A stretch of DNA of 8,553 nucleotides from Thermoplasmata archaeon (GTDB lineage Archaea > Thermoplasmatota > Thermoplasmata > Thermoplasmatales > Aciduliprofundaceae): assembly GCA_021160945.1 (NCBI GenBank), contig JAGHBQ010000038.1, positions 1-8,553 on the forward strand. Direction: 5' to 3'. The translations under genes were made by a program, and so were the position numbers. Shown here piece after piece: positions 1 to 5,821 of the stretch. The notes under the pieces are model-generated. The model searched no databases. It had not been told where the DNA came from and saw only the letters and a program-made list of their open reading frames with translations. The first letter of the stretch is position 1; every line of letters starts with the position of its first letter.

Positions 1-343
1 AATTAAGGGAAAGTTGAAAACTTGAATTATTCGTTGCAGGAAATACTGAAAGCTGCCCGTAGGTGGGTGATGCAAAGAGTGTGATTCCCTCCGCCCCCAG
101 CTTTATCGGTACATAGGTTGTATAATTACTATTTTTAGTAAGTGTGAGAAGATCCATCATACTTCTCATGTAAGAGAATTGCGATACAACCTTAAGATCA
201 TGCTGAGCTTCACTCCCTTTCATTTGAACGGGGACTACCTGCATCATAAACATAGAAAGTAAGCTGGTAAAGATCATTAAAGCGAATATGGTTCCAACAG
301 TGGGAGCTATGCCATCCTCCTTCCTAGAGTACATCTTCTTCAT
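1..343 (-). CDS. Archaeal type IV pilin-like surface protein, 3' end outside window
   Basis: Reading leftward from the ATG at 343, 114 codons are open and run off the window edge, so the C-terminus is missing. The N-terminus is a class III (prepilin-type) signal: a basic/acidic stretch RKEDG (residues 7-11), then IAPTVG (12-17), then a hydrophobic segment to about residue 36. This matches the archaeal pilin/archaellin pattern, in which a prepilin peptidase cuts after the Gly and the hydrophobic helix drives assembly or membrane anchoring. Cleavage between G11 and I12 is inferred. After the helix come a polar stretch (about 41-70) and a Gly/Pro/Ser/Thr/Asn-rich region with the look of an extracellular beta domain. 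The start is supported by GGTG at 355-352, eight bases upstream, and by a TATA box at 379-386. It diverges from the KaiC-like/receiver operon. I cannot tell whether it forms a filament or is only a membrane-anchored surface protein. Confidence 0.8.
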   Translation of the reverse strand, partial: MKKMYSRKEDGIAPTVGTIFALMIFTSLLSMFMMQVVPVQMKGSEAQHDLKVVSQFSYMRSMMDLLTLTKNSNYTTYVPIKLGAEGITLFASPTYGQLSVFPATNNSSFQLSLN

Positions 344-378
344 AAATACTGCACCATTTTACTATAGAGAGAATTTCC

Positions 379-386
379 TATTTAAA
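379..386 (-). promoter_or_regulatory. TATA box of the pilin-like gene
   Basis: On the minus strand this reads TTTAAATA, an excellent archaeal TATA box. Its centre is about 39 bases upstream of the ATG at 343. With the usual spacing of about 25 bases this predicts a transcript with a leader of roughly 14 bases, enough to carry the GGTG Shine-Dalgarno-like motif at 355-352. Confidence 0.6.
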
Positions 387-419
387 CTTATCCTCATAAT
401 CCATTTCCTTTGATAAAAT

Positions 420-438
420 TAATCCTCTGCGGAGATTA
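420..438. repeat. Short interrupted inverted repeat between divergent promoters
   Basis: TAATC (420-424) and GATTA (434-438) form 5-base inverted arms around a 9-base spacer. The element lies between the TATA box of the pilin-like gene and the TATA-like elements of the KaiC-like operon, where an operator could act on both. Arms this short can occur by chance in A+T-rich DNA, so this is only a candidate site. Confidence 0.2.
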
Positions 439-455
439 GAGAAATATAACGAAAA

Positions 456-462
456 TTTAATA
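456..462 (+). promoter_or_regulatory. Candidate TATA box of the KaiC-like/receiver operon
   Basis: TTTAATA is centred 28 bases before the ATG at 487, a spacing that gives a nearly leaderless mRNA. The same heptamer sits 26 bases before the TFS-like gene at 8491. A second candidate, AAATATAA at 442-449, would give a leader of about 16 bases carrying GGGTGG (470-475). The sequence does not decide between them, but either makes initiation at the TTG at 466 unlikely. Confidence 0.45.
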
Positions 463-486
463 TGGTTGGGTGGTATTTTAAATCCC

Positions 487-1857
487 ATGAATGTTCCGCC
501 GGAGATCGAGGAGTTCCTTAAAAAAGAAGGAGTTATACTTCTAATTCGTGGATTACCAGGCACGGGGAAGACTATTTTCTCTCTCACCCTAATGAAAAAT
601 ATGAAGAACTCTGTTTATATAACAACGGAGAAAGTTTTTAAGGATATTGAAAGAAGTTATCCCTGGATTGATAATAAGGATCGCAAAAGAATCTTTGTGC
701 TCGATGGAAAGTATAAGTATGAGAACTCTGAAAGCTTTAAGAGCATATTCTATCTTTTCCCTGAATCCTTTAGATATGCACTAAATCTCGTAGAGAAGGG
801 GAGGGTGAATACCATTATAATAGATAGCTGGCATACAATACTTGAGGAGATGAAGTACAAGGAAATTGAGGAAAGGGAGAGAAGAGAAATTTACGATCCT
901 GAGCGATTTTTCCTCAATCTGATAAAGCTTTCGGATATGGGAGTTAATATAATCATTGCAAAAGAAGGGATCGAGGAAGATGAGCTTTCTTATGTGGCAG
1001 ATGGTGTTGTGACACTCCATAAAATGCTGGAAAACGGAAGGATGGAAAGGGAAATCACCATAGATAAGCTTCGTGGTGTGAAAATCAAGAGATCCGAGTA
1101 TGTTTTCTCCCTCAAGGATGGTAAGGCACATACTTTACTTTCTTCTTCATTCAAGCATCCACGAACTCTAAAAGAATTTCCCAAAAAGGAGATAAAGATA
1201 GGTCGCGGTATTCCCTCTTGTGTTTTCGACGAGGTTATAACTTTTAAAAGAGGGGATACTGTTTTCTATGATTTCGAAGAATATGTACCAGGGGAATATC
1301 ATCTCTCCATTATAATGTCCACACTTGCAAATTTCTTAAAGAATGGAATAAAAAGTTTGGTTATTCCCCCAAATGATATGGATACAAATGAGCTGAAATA
1401 TCAGATATATCTCTTCTCCCTTGAGAAGGAGCTGAATTATTTAAATGTGCTCTACAACGAGCAGGAGATGGAGGATTTCATCACCTATGTGGACATGAGA
1501 AAAGACACTCTTGAAAATTTGGTAAAAATCTATTTGGAGAGTAGTACTGCCACACCACTCGTAATCCTTGGATATGATCGTTTGTATAGTTATCTCACTT
1601 CCAATGAGCTTATGCAGTTTGTAGATTTTCTGAGAAATGAAATAAGAAAGAGGAGTGGTATACTGATAATAAGCGGTAAAATTTCAGAGAAGGGAATAAA
1701 GAGATTCTGTGCAGGGCTATCTGATATTTATCTCAAGGTCAACAATGTCAACGGGAATGTGATAATGTATGGCATCAAGCCATGGACGCATGTGTATCAT
1801 CTTGATTTAAGTACAGAAGAGGGATATCCAAAAATCCTGATGGAGGAGATATTATGA
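487..1857 (+). CDS. KaiC/RAD55-superfamily ATPase, GvpD-like, with degenerate second domain
   Basis: This 456-residue protein looks like two RecA/KaiC-fold domains in tandem. Domain 1 (about 5-215) has Walker A GLPGTGKT (22-29), Walker B TIIIDS (109-114), a DGVVTL strand (172-177) and the K-x-R-G element (194-197) typical of KaiC-type ATPases. Domain 2 (about 240-440) keeps a Walker B-like strand, LVILGYDRL (358-366), and the terminal beta strands. Where a P-loop should be it has YVPGEYHL and no GK[ST], so it probably cannot hydrolyse ATP. The opening (MNVPPEIEEFLKKEG) recalls the GvpD P-loop family, which also occurs in archaea without gas vesicles; no gas vesicle genes are seen here. I chose ATG 487 over TTG 466 because the promoter elements lie too close to the TTG. 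The stop overlaps the receiver start by ATGA, implying a shared mRNA and linked signalling. Its target is unknown. Confidence 0.85.
   Translation: MNVPPEIEEFLKKEGVILLIRGLPGTGKTIFSLTLMKNMKNSVYITTEKVFKDIERSYPWIDNKDRKRIFVLDGKYKYENSESFKSIFYLFPESFRYALNLVEKGRVNTIIIDSWHTILEEMKYKEIEERERREIYDPERFFLNLIKLSDMGVNIIIAKEGIEEDELSYVADGVVTLHKMLENGRMEREITIDKLRGVKIKRSEYVFSLKDGKAHTLLSSSFKHPRTLKEFPKKEIKIGRGIPSCVFDEVITFKRGDTVFYDFEEYVPGEYHLSIIMSTLANFLKNGIKSLVIPPNDMDTNELKYQIYLFSLEKELNYLNVLYNEQEMEDFITYVDMRKDTLENLVKIYLESSTATPLVILGYDRLYSYLTSNELMQFVDFLRNEIRKRSGILIISGKISEKGIKRFCAGLSDIYLKVNNVNGNVIMYGIKPWTHVYHLDLSTEEGYPKILMEEIL
1842..1846 (+). promoter_or_regulatory. Shine-Dalgarno sequence of the receiver gene
   Basis: GGAGG lies seven bases before the ATG at 1854, inside the last codons of the KaiC-like gene. 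It is the strongest ribosome binding site in the window and marks the receiver as an internal cistron, in contrast to the apparently leaderless first genes. Confidence 0.75.
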
Positions 1858-2213
1858 AGAGCATACTCCTGGTGGATGATTCATCGCTCTTCTACAGCTT
1901 TATGAGGGATGTACTCAAGAAGGATAACGTTGAGATAGTATGGGCTAAAAACGGGAAGGAAGCGCTTGAAAAATTTAAGAAAAACACACCAAATTTGGTT
2001 ATAGTTGATATAATCCTATCTGACATGAATGGTGTTGAGCTTATCCGAAAGCTCAAAGAAATAAACAAAGAAGCTAAGGTAATAGTTATAACTGGTCTGG
2101 ACAAGGATTATGTGGCAGAAGATGCATTTGAAGCAGGTGCGGAAGATTATATTGTGAAAAACATCCCCATCAAAGAGTTTCGGGATAAGATAATCCATTA
2201 TCTTCAGGATTAA
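1854..2213 (+). CDS. Stand-alone CheY-like response regulator receiver
   Basis: The protein is 119 residues long, the length of one receiver domain with no output domain. All catalytic positions are present: acidic pair D8/D9, phosphoacceptor D52 in VIVDIILSD, switch threonine T80 in VIVITG, and K102 in DYIVKN. It should therefore be phosphorylated on D52 by a histidine kinase, none of which is encoded in this window, and signal by protein contact. The likely partner is the KaiC-like ATPase, whose stop codon overlaps this start by ATGA. A good GGAGG ribosome site supports the start. The Pro common in the loop after the phospho-Asp is replaced (SDMNG). Its stop overlaps the stop of the convergent PP-loop gene within TTAA at 2210-2213. 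The domain assignment is secure; the output is not known. Confidence 0.93.
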   Translation: MKSILLVDDSSLFYSFMRDVLKKDNVEIVWAKNGKEALEKFKKNTPNLVIVDIILSDMNGVELIRKLKEINKEAKVIVITGLDKDYVAEDAFEAGAEDYIVKNIPIKEFRDKIIHYLQD

Positions 2214-3955
2214 AATTCCTCTGCAGGACAATTGCCGAGGCAGTCTAAGCAATGGATGCACTTATCCTCCTCCAGTTCTACCATATTATTCTTGAGCTCC
2301 AGAGCATTTACAGGACATCTTCCCAGGCATATGCCACAGCCAACACACTCCTGAGATCTTATGAGTAGAGATCTTCCCTCTTTCAGAAAGTTTTCATCTA
2401 ATTGCAAGTTCTTTTCCCACTTCCATGTTCCTGGTGGAAGAGCAAAAAGGAGATTTTTTGCCCTATCCACGTTTATTTCCTTATTAAATTCTACATTTCT
2501 CCATTTATCCTCTCCTTTAAAATGGATCCTTAGTTTATTCCTTTCTATCTTTATTCCTCCTGCCCATGTTGGTGGATTTTTCCATCTCCAGGAAGATTCC
2601 GCCCATTTTTCTGGAATACCTTTTCTCTTAGCGTAATCTTTCAGATAATTGAACCACTTTTCAATGGGAGAATAGTATCTGGACACTATAAAAAAATCAG
2701 CCAGATCTGAGGAAGGACATAGATAGCATCCAATCCTTGTCAATCCTCTTTCATACCATGGATTTATGGGCGCCTCCTTCCAAAGGATATAGAGCCAAAC
2801 TTTTAGTGAAGACCAGTTTTGAATAGGACTTGCTGATATCTGATTTGGAACCCATTCGTTTTTCCATACACTCCCCTTTCTCATTCTATCCATGCTCTCA
2901 TATCTTCTCTGTCCAATCAATGTGACTACTCCCTTCGGAAATTTTTTCAATATGTACCTTGTTGTGGGACCCAATTTACATGTTTTACAGCACCACCTGT
3001 AATCTCTACCTGGAGGACCAAAATGCTCCAATGATCTGAAAAATGCGTCTCCTGCCTCTATGCGATCTATTTTTATTCTATATCTTTTTTCCACCTCTTC
3101 CACATAACTTATCGTTTCGGGGAGCTCTATCCCCGTGTTGAGGAAGAAAACAGAAAAATCCTCACCACTTTCAAGGGCAAGAAGAAGAGTAGCTAAGGAA
3201 TCTTTTCCTCCGCTAAAGGACACTGCGATTGGAAGCTTATACCTTCTTTTCACTTCCTTTATGAATTCTATACCTCTTTTTTCCATTTTTCTCAGATATG
3301 TTTCATTTGCTTCTATTATATCCTCAACGCGTGGATCATTTTTAGATGGACTCTCTCCATAGCCTTTGTAACGGATCTTCACAGCCATGCCTTTTTCTCT
3401 TTTCCTCATCTCTTCAGAACTCATCTTGGCTATACCAACAGCAAATGGCCTTTTATCTTTATCCAAAACCACGATTTCGTCTCCCCTTTTAATACCCTCT
3501 GAGAAATCCACAATACCCGGGAGCATGAGATTCCTCCCCTCAAGAATGAAAGGAACTGCTCCCTTATCCGCCATAATCCATCCTCTTTTTATCTCATCGC
3601 CCATCAAATAGGCTCCTGCCATTCTAAGAGTAAGATGGAAATCCTTTCGTTCAATATCAAATCTGAGGTTTCCAATAACATAACCATCGATTATAATTTC
3701 ATCCATTCTGTCGTAGTGGGGCACTCTATTGAAGAGAACAAATTTTCTCTTCAGGATGTATCCAAACTGTTTTTTCAATGCCTCTCTCAAAATTTCAAGG
3801 TCCCCTTGGAACCCTATTCTTATCTCCCCAGGCGGAGTTATTTCAACCCTTCTACCCTTAGAGAAGCAGATGCCACATTTTTCTCCCAAAAGAGGAAGAT
3901 TACATTTATCACACCAATAAAGCTCAATTTTTCCTAAATATACTGGCTTTCCCAT
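2210..3955 (-). CDS. PAPS reductase-like PP-loop protein with zinc ribbon, PUA domain and C-terminal ferredoxin
   Basis: This is a 581-residue, four-part protein. Residues 15-30 form a zinc ribbon (CDKC...CGIC). Residues about 125-197 resemble a PUA RNA-binding domain (ADKGAVPFIL, LPGIVDFS, KRGDEIVVL, PFAVGIAKM). Residues about 240-430 are a CysH/PP-loop domain with SGGKDS (248-253), cysteines WCCKTC (C322, C323, C326) and GCYLC (C410, C413), an arrangement like the CC...CxxC cluster of [4Fe-4S] APS reductases. Residues 537-576 hold two ferredoxin motifs, CVGCGICLGRCP and CIHCLDCLGNCP. The C-terminal redox motif ECG[LI]H of true PAPS reductases is not seen, so sulfate assimilation is doubtful. 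The PUA domain makes sulfur or redox chemistry on RNA an alternative (inference). Similar fused proteins are widespread in archaea and generally labelled PAPS reductases. It follows the wHTH gene by one base; GGAG at 3972-3969 is a likely ribosome site. Function is unproven. Confidence 0.88.
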   Translation of the reverse strand: MGKPVYLGKIELYWCDKCNLPLLGEKCGICFSKGRRVEITPPGEIRIGFQGDLEILREALKKQFGYILKRKFVLFNRVPHYDRMDEIIIDGYVIGNLRFDIERKDFHLTLRMAGAYLMGDEIKRGWIMADKGAVPFILEGRNLMLPGIVDFSEGIKRGDEIVVLDKDKRPFAVGIAKMSSEEMRKREKGMAVKIRYKGYGESPSKNDPRVEDIIEANETYLRKMEKRGIEFIKEVKRRYKLPIAVSFSGGKDSLATLLLALESGEDFSVFFLNTGIELPETISYVEEVEKRYRIKIDRIEAGDAFFRSLEHFGPPGRDYRWCCKTCKLGPTTRYILKKFPKGVVTLIGQRRYESMDRMRKGSVWKNEWVPNQISASPIQNWSSLKVWLYILWKEAPINPWYERGLTRIGCYLCPSSDLADFFIVSRYYSPIEKWFNYLKDYAKRKGIPEKWAESSWRWKNPPTWAGGIKIERNKLRIHFKGEDKWRNVEFNKEINVDRAKNLLFALPPGTWKWEKNLQLDENFLKEGRSLLIRSQECVGCGICLGRCPVNALELKNNMVELEEDKCIHCLDCLGNCPAEEF

Positions 3956-3956
3956 T

Positions 3957-4274
3957 CTATATCACTATCTCCAAAAACTCCTTTCTCAGGATTTCCAGAG
4001 AATTCCGTATCTCCATAATCTGGTTTGTCAAAGAAAATATTTTCTCTCTTATGTCTCCTTTTATCACCGCCCCGTTTGGAGTCGCTTCTATGAAACCATT
4101 GTTTTCCAGGGTGGATAGGGAGTTTCTTACCTCATGCACCTCCAGGCCGAGAATTTTGGAGAGACGATTTATTCCGATGGGTTGATGTTTCATCACAGCT
4201 TTGAGAACCCGCAGATGTCTGGATAGGAGATCAACCTCTTCGTATAGCTTTTTTGTGAGCATATTTGACACCAT
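3957..4274 (-). CDS. Small winged-helix DNA-binding regulator
   Basis: The 105-residue protein has a winged helix-turn-helix at about 20-73: a first helix (HLRVLKAVMK), the turn GINRLSKILGL (34-44), a recognition helix EVHEVRNSLSTLENNG (45-60) and a wing FIEATPNGAVIKG. A mostly helical, heptad-like tail (about 75-102) suggests dimerisation. No ligand domain or metal site is visible. It is the first gene of a leftward operon and ends one base before the PP-loop/ferredoxin gene, so it probably controls that gene and itself. The perfect palindrome at 4303-4319, just upstream of its TATA box, is a natural binding site (inference). The ATG at 4274 is 22 bases from the TATA centre, suggesting a leaderless mRNA. 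The ATG at 4262 (residue 5) is an alternative start. I do not recognise a specific named family. Confidence 0.82.
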   Translation of the reverse strand: MVSNMLTKKLYEEVDLLSRHLRVLKAVMKHQPIGINRLSKILGLEVHEVRNSLSTLENNGFIEATPNGAVIKGDIREKIFSLTNQIMEIRNSLEILRKEFLEIVI

Positions 4275-4292
4275 TGCTTCAATGCGTTACAC

Positions 4293-4300
4293 TATAAAAA
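4293..4300 (-). promoter_or_regulatory. TATA box of the wHTH/PP-loop operon
   Basis: On the minus strand this reads TTTTTATA. Its centre is about 22 bases upstream of the ATG at 4274 and 34 bases upstream of the alternative ATG at 4262, consistent with a leaderless transcript or one with a leader of a few bases. The TFB recognition element expected just upstream would overlap the palindrome at 4303-4319. Confidence 0.6.
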
Positions 4301-4302
4301 TC

Positions 4303-4319
4303 TTTGAGATAATCTCAAA
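4303..4319. promoter_or_regulatory. Perfect palindrome, probable operator between divergent genes
   Basis: TTTGAGAT-A-ATCTCAAA is a perfect inverted repeat with 8-base arms and a single central base. It lies in the 69-base gap between the wHTH gene and the endonuclease IV-like gene, two bases from the wHTH TATA box and five bases before the TATAAAAT at 4325-4332. A dimeric regulator bound here would cover the TFB site of the leftward promoter and could affect both directions. The neighbouring wHTH protein is the obvious candidate to bind it. The palindrome is seen directly; operator function is inferred. I saw no second copy in the window. Confidence 0.6.
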
Positions 4320-4324
4320 TAGGT

Positions 4325-4332
4325 GTATAAAA
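4325..4332 (+). promoter_or_regulatory. TATA-like element before the endonuclease IV-like gene, spacing too short
   Basis: TATAAAAT is a good TATA-like sequence, but its centre is only about 15 bases before the ATG at 4344. A normal start site would fall inside the coding region. The real element may be a weaker A+T-rich stretch overlapping the right edge of the palindrome (around 4314-4322), or the spacing may be unusual. Confidence 0.3.
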
Positions 4333-4343
4333 TTTTGTTAATT

Positions 4344-5174
4344 ATGAAGAAACTTAGATTCGGTCCTGCGGGAGTGCCCCTATCTTCCCCCAGAAGGAGC
4401 ACAATTGACGGGATAGTGCATGTGAGGAATCTTGGACTTGATGCCATGGAGATGGAATTCGTTAGGGGTGTGAAGATGGGAGAGAGAATGGCCAGAGAGG
4501 CAGGAAAGATAGCAAAGGATAGGGATGTAATTTTGACCGCTCATGGACCTTATTTTATAAATCTCAATTCTGAGGATAGGGGAAAAGTTGAGGCAAGTAA
4601 AAGAAGAATATATGAAACTGCCAGAATTGCTTGGCTTGCTGGAGGATATTCCATAGTATTTCACGCAGGTTATTATGGAAAATTATCAGCAGAAAAGGTG
4701 TATGAAAATGTGATGAGGGAAATGAAAGAGCTAATACAAAAGCTTGATAATGAGGGTATAAAAATCTGGGTGCGCCCTGAAACTACAGGGAAGAGAACAC
4801 AATTTGGGACTGTGGAGGAAATAGTAAGATTGAGCGAAGAGCTTGAAAATGTTCTCCCATGCATAGATTTTGCGCATCTGCATGCAAGAAGCGGAGGTAA
4901 ATACAATACTTACGAGGAATTCAAAGAAATCTTGGAATATGTGGAAAAACATCTTGGCAGGGAAGCTCTGGATAATATGCACATACATGTTTCGGGAATA
5001 GAGTATGGAAATAAAGGCGAGAAAAGGCATCTCAACCTTCAGGAATCGGATATGAACTATCCTGACCTCTTGAAGGTATGGAAAGAATTTGATATAAAGG
5101 GTGTGGTGATATCCGAGAGTCCAAATCTTGAGGAGGATGCTCTCCTGCTGAAGAGAAAATATGATGGGCTATAA
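4344..5174 (+). CDS. nfo: Endonuclease IV-like TIM-barrel protein (AP endonuclease family)
   Basis: This 276-residue protein has the AP endonuclease family 2 / xylose isomerase-like TIM-barrel pattern; enzymes of the family incise DNA 5' to abasic sites using a three-zinc centre. Likely metal ligands, matched by motif to E. coli Nfo, are H67 (AHGPYFINL), H107 (FHAGYYG), E146 (RPETTG), D175 and H178 (CIDFAH), H213 or H215 (MHIHVSG), H229 (KRHLNL) and E258 (SESPN). In E. coli the third zinc is also bound by the Asp of a DRH motif; here the motif is KRH, so that ligand seems to be missing. Length is close to the usual 280. I chose ATG 4344 over GTG 4323 because MKKLRFGPAG fits the family N-terminus and the GTG lies at the TATA-like element. 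It diverges from the wHTH regulator, and nuclease and helicase genes follow. The family is clear; the exact substrate is inferred. Confidence 0.88.
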   Translation: MKKLRFGPAGVPLSSPRRSTIDGIVHVRNLGLDAMEMEFVRGVKMGERMAREAGKIAKDRDVILTAHGPYFINLNSEDRGKVEASKRRIYETARIAWLAGGYSIVFHAGYYGKLSAEKVYENVMREMKELIQKLDNEGIKIWVRPETTGKRTQFGTVEEIVRLSEELENVLPCIDFAHLHARSGGKYNTYEEFKEILEYVEKHLGREALDNMHIHVSGIEYGNKGEKRHLNLQESDMNYPDLLKVWKEFDIKGVVISESPNLEEDALLLKRKYDGL

Positions 5175-5186
5175 TTTCCGCAGGTA

Positions 5187-5193
5187 TTAAATA
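5187..5193 (+). promoter_or_regulatory. TATA box of the phospholipase D-like nuclease gene
   Basis: TTAAATA, within TATTAAATAAAA at 5185-5196, is centred 25 bases before the ATG at 5215. This predicts a leaderless mRNA starting at or next to that ATG. It also argues against the in-frame TTG at 5206. Confidence 0.6.
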
Positions 5194-5214
5194 AAAAAAG
5201 AGAGATTGAGTAAT

Positions 5215-5820
5215 ATGAACAATAAAACTGTGCTGAGCATTGCCGTGCTCTTAGCTTTTGCCACAGGGTTCGTATCTTCACAGATGCTCATTTGGATTGA
5301 GGGTTCTCACAATATAATATGTGGTAATAATACAGAGATAATGGTGATAAACGATGAGGATTACTATCCCGTAGTGATTGAAAAAATTGAAGGGGCGCAT
5401 TCATCCATCGATATTGTTATGTATGAGATGAAGTGGTATGGTGAGCCTGAGAAGGAAACCCATGAGGTTTCCAAACTTGCTCTTTCTCTTGTTAAAGCTC
5501 ATAAAAGAGGTGTAAGGGTTCGCATAATTCTGGAAGATGGAAAAACATATGGATATGTGAGCAGAAGTATAGAGAATTACACTAAAAATTGGAGCATGTA
5601 TTTCAGGAGCAAGGGAATAGAAGTAAGATTGGATGGAGGCGAGCAGAGCACTCATGACAAGCTCCTAATAATAGATGGTAAAATTGTAATTTTGGGATCA
5701 ACCAACTGGAGCATGTCCGCATTGAAATATAATCATGAGGCAAATGTGATGATAGAAAGTAAAGAGGTGGCAGAGGAATATGAAGAGTATTTTGAAGAAC
5801 TGTGGTCTCAAAGCTCTTAA
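5215..5820 (+). CDS. Membrane-anchored or secreted phospholipase D-family nuclease, single HKD motif
   Basis: The 201-residue protein starts with a hydrophobic segment (about residues 5-22, TVLSIAVLLAFATGFVSS) that is either a signal peptide or an uncleaved anchor, so the catalytic part should lie outside the membrane. It has one complete HKD motif: H147-D-K149 with D154, followed by GSTN (161-164), and a downstream NHEANV (173-178) typical of the family. Single-HKD proteins of this length, such as bacterial Nuc, act as dimers with one motif per subunit and cut DNA or RNA without metal. The N-terminal half has the family strand SSIDIVMYEM (63-72) and VRVRIILEDG (100-109). It lies 40 bases after the endonuclease IV-like gene with its own TATA box. 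Nuclease rather than phospholipase activity is inferred from size and single motif. An extracellular role would separate it from the intracellular repair enzymes beside it. Confidence 0.88.
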   Translation: MNNKTVLSIAVLLAFATGFVSSQMLIWIEGSHNIICGNNTEIMVINDEDYYPVVIEKIEGAHSSIDIVMYEMKWYGEPEKETHEVSKLALSLVKAHKRGVRVRIILEDGKTYGYVSRSIENYTKNWSMYFRSKGIEVRLDGGEQSTHDKLLIIDGKIVILGSTNWSMSALKYNHEANVMIESKEVAEEYEEYFEELWSQSS

Positions 5821-5821
5821 A

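Noticed and set aside
466..486. Upstream in-frame TTG start for the KaiC-like gene
   Set aside because: Both candidate TATA elements lie too close to or next to the TTG for normal spacing, while ATG 487 fits and the family-like sequence begins there.
378..587. 69-residue minus-strand ORF across the divergent promoter region
   Set aside because: It covers the TATA elements of both divergent genes and the start of the KaiC-like gene, and has no recognisable domain.
2361..2636. 91-residue plus-strand ORF opposite the ferredoxin end of the PP-loop gene
   Set aside because: It is a complement of a well-supported coding region with low-complexity Ser/Phe/Leu content. The same holds for the other open frames antisense to genes, for example 3387-3611 and 4380-4664.
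4303..4319. The palindrome as a transcription terminator hairpin
   Set aside because: It lies between the 5' ends of two divergent genes, where no terminator is expected, has a one-base loop and is not followed by a T-tract in a useful position.
4323..4343. GTG start giving seven extra residues on the endonuclease IV-like protein
   Set aside because: The GTG lies at the TATA-like element, and MKKLRFGPAG from ATG 4344 matches the expected family N-terminus.
5206..5214. TTG start for the HKD nuclease
   Set aside because: The TATA centre is 25 bases from ATG 5215, and the TTG adds only three residues with no supporting ribosome site.
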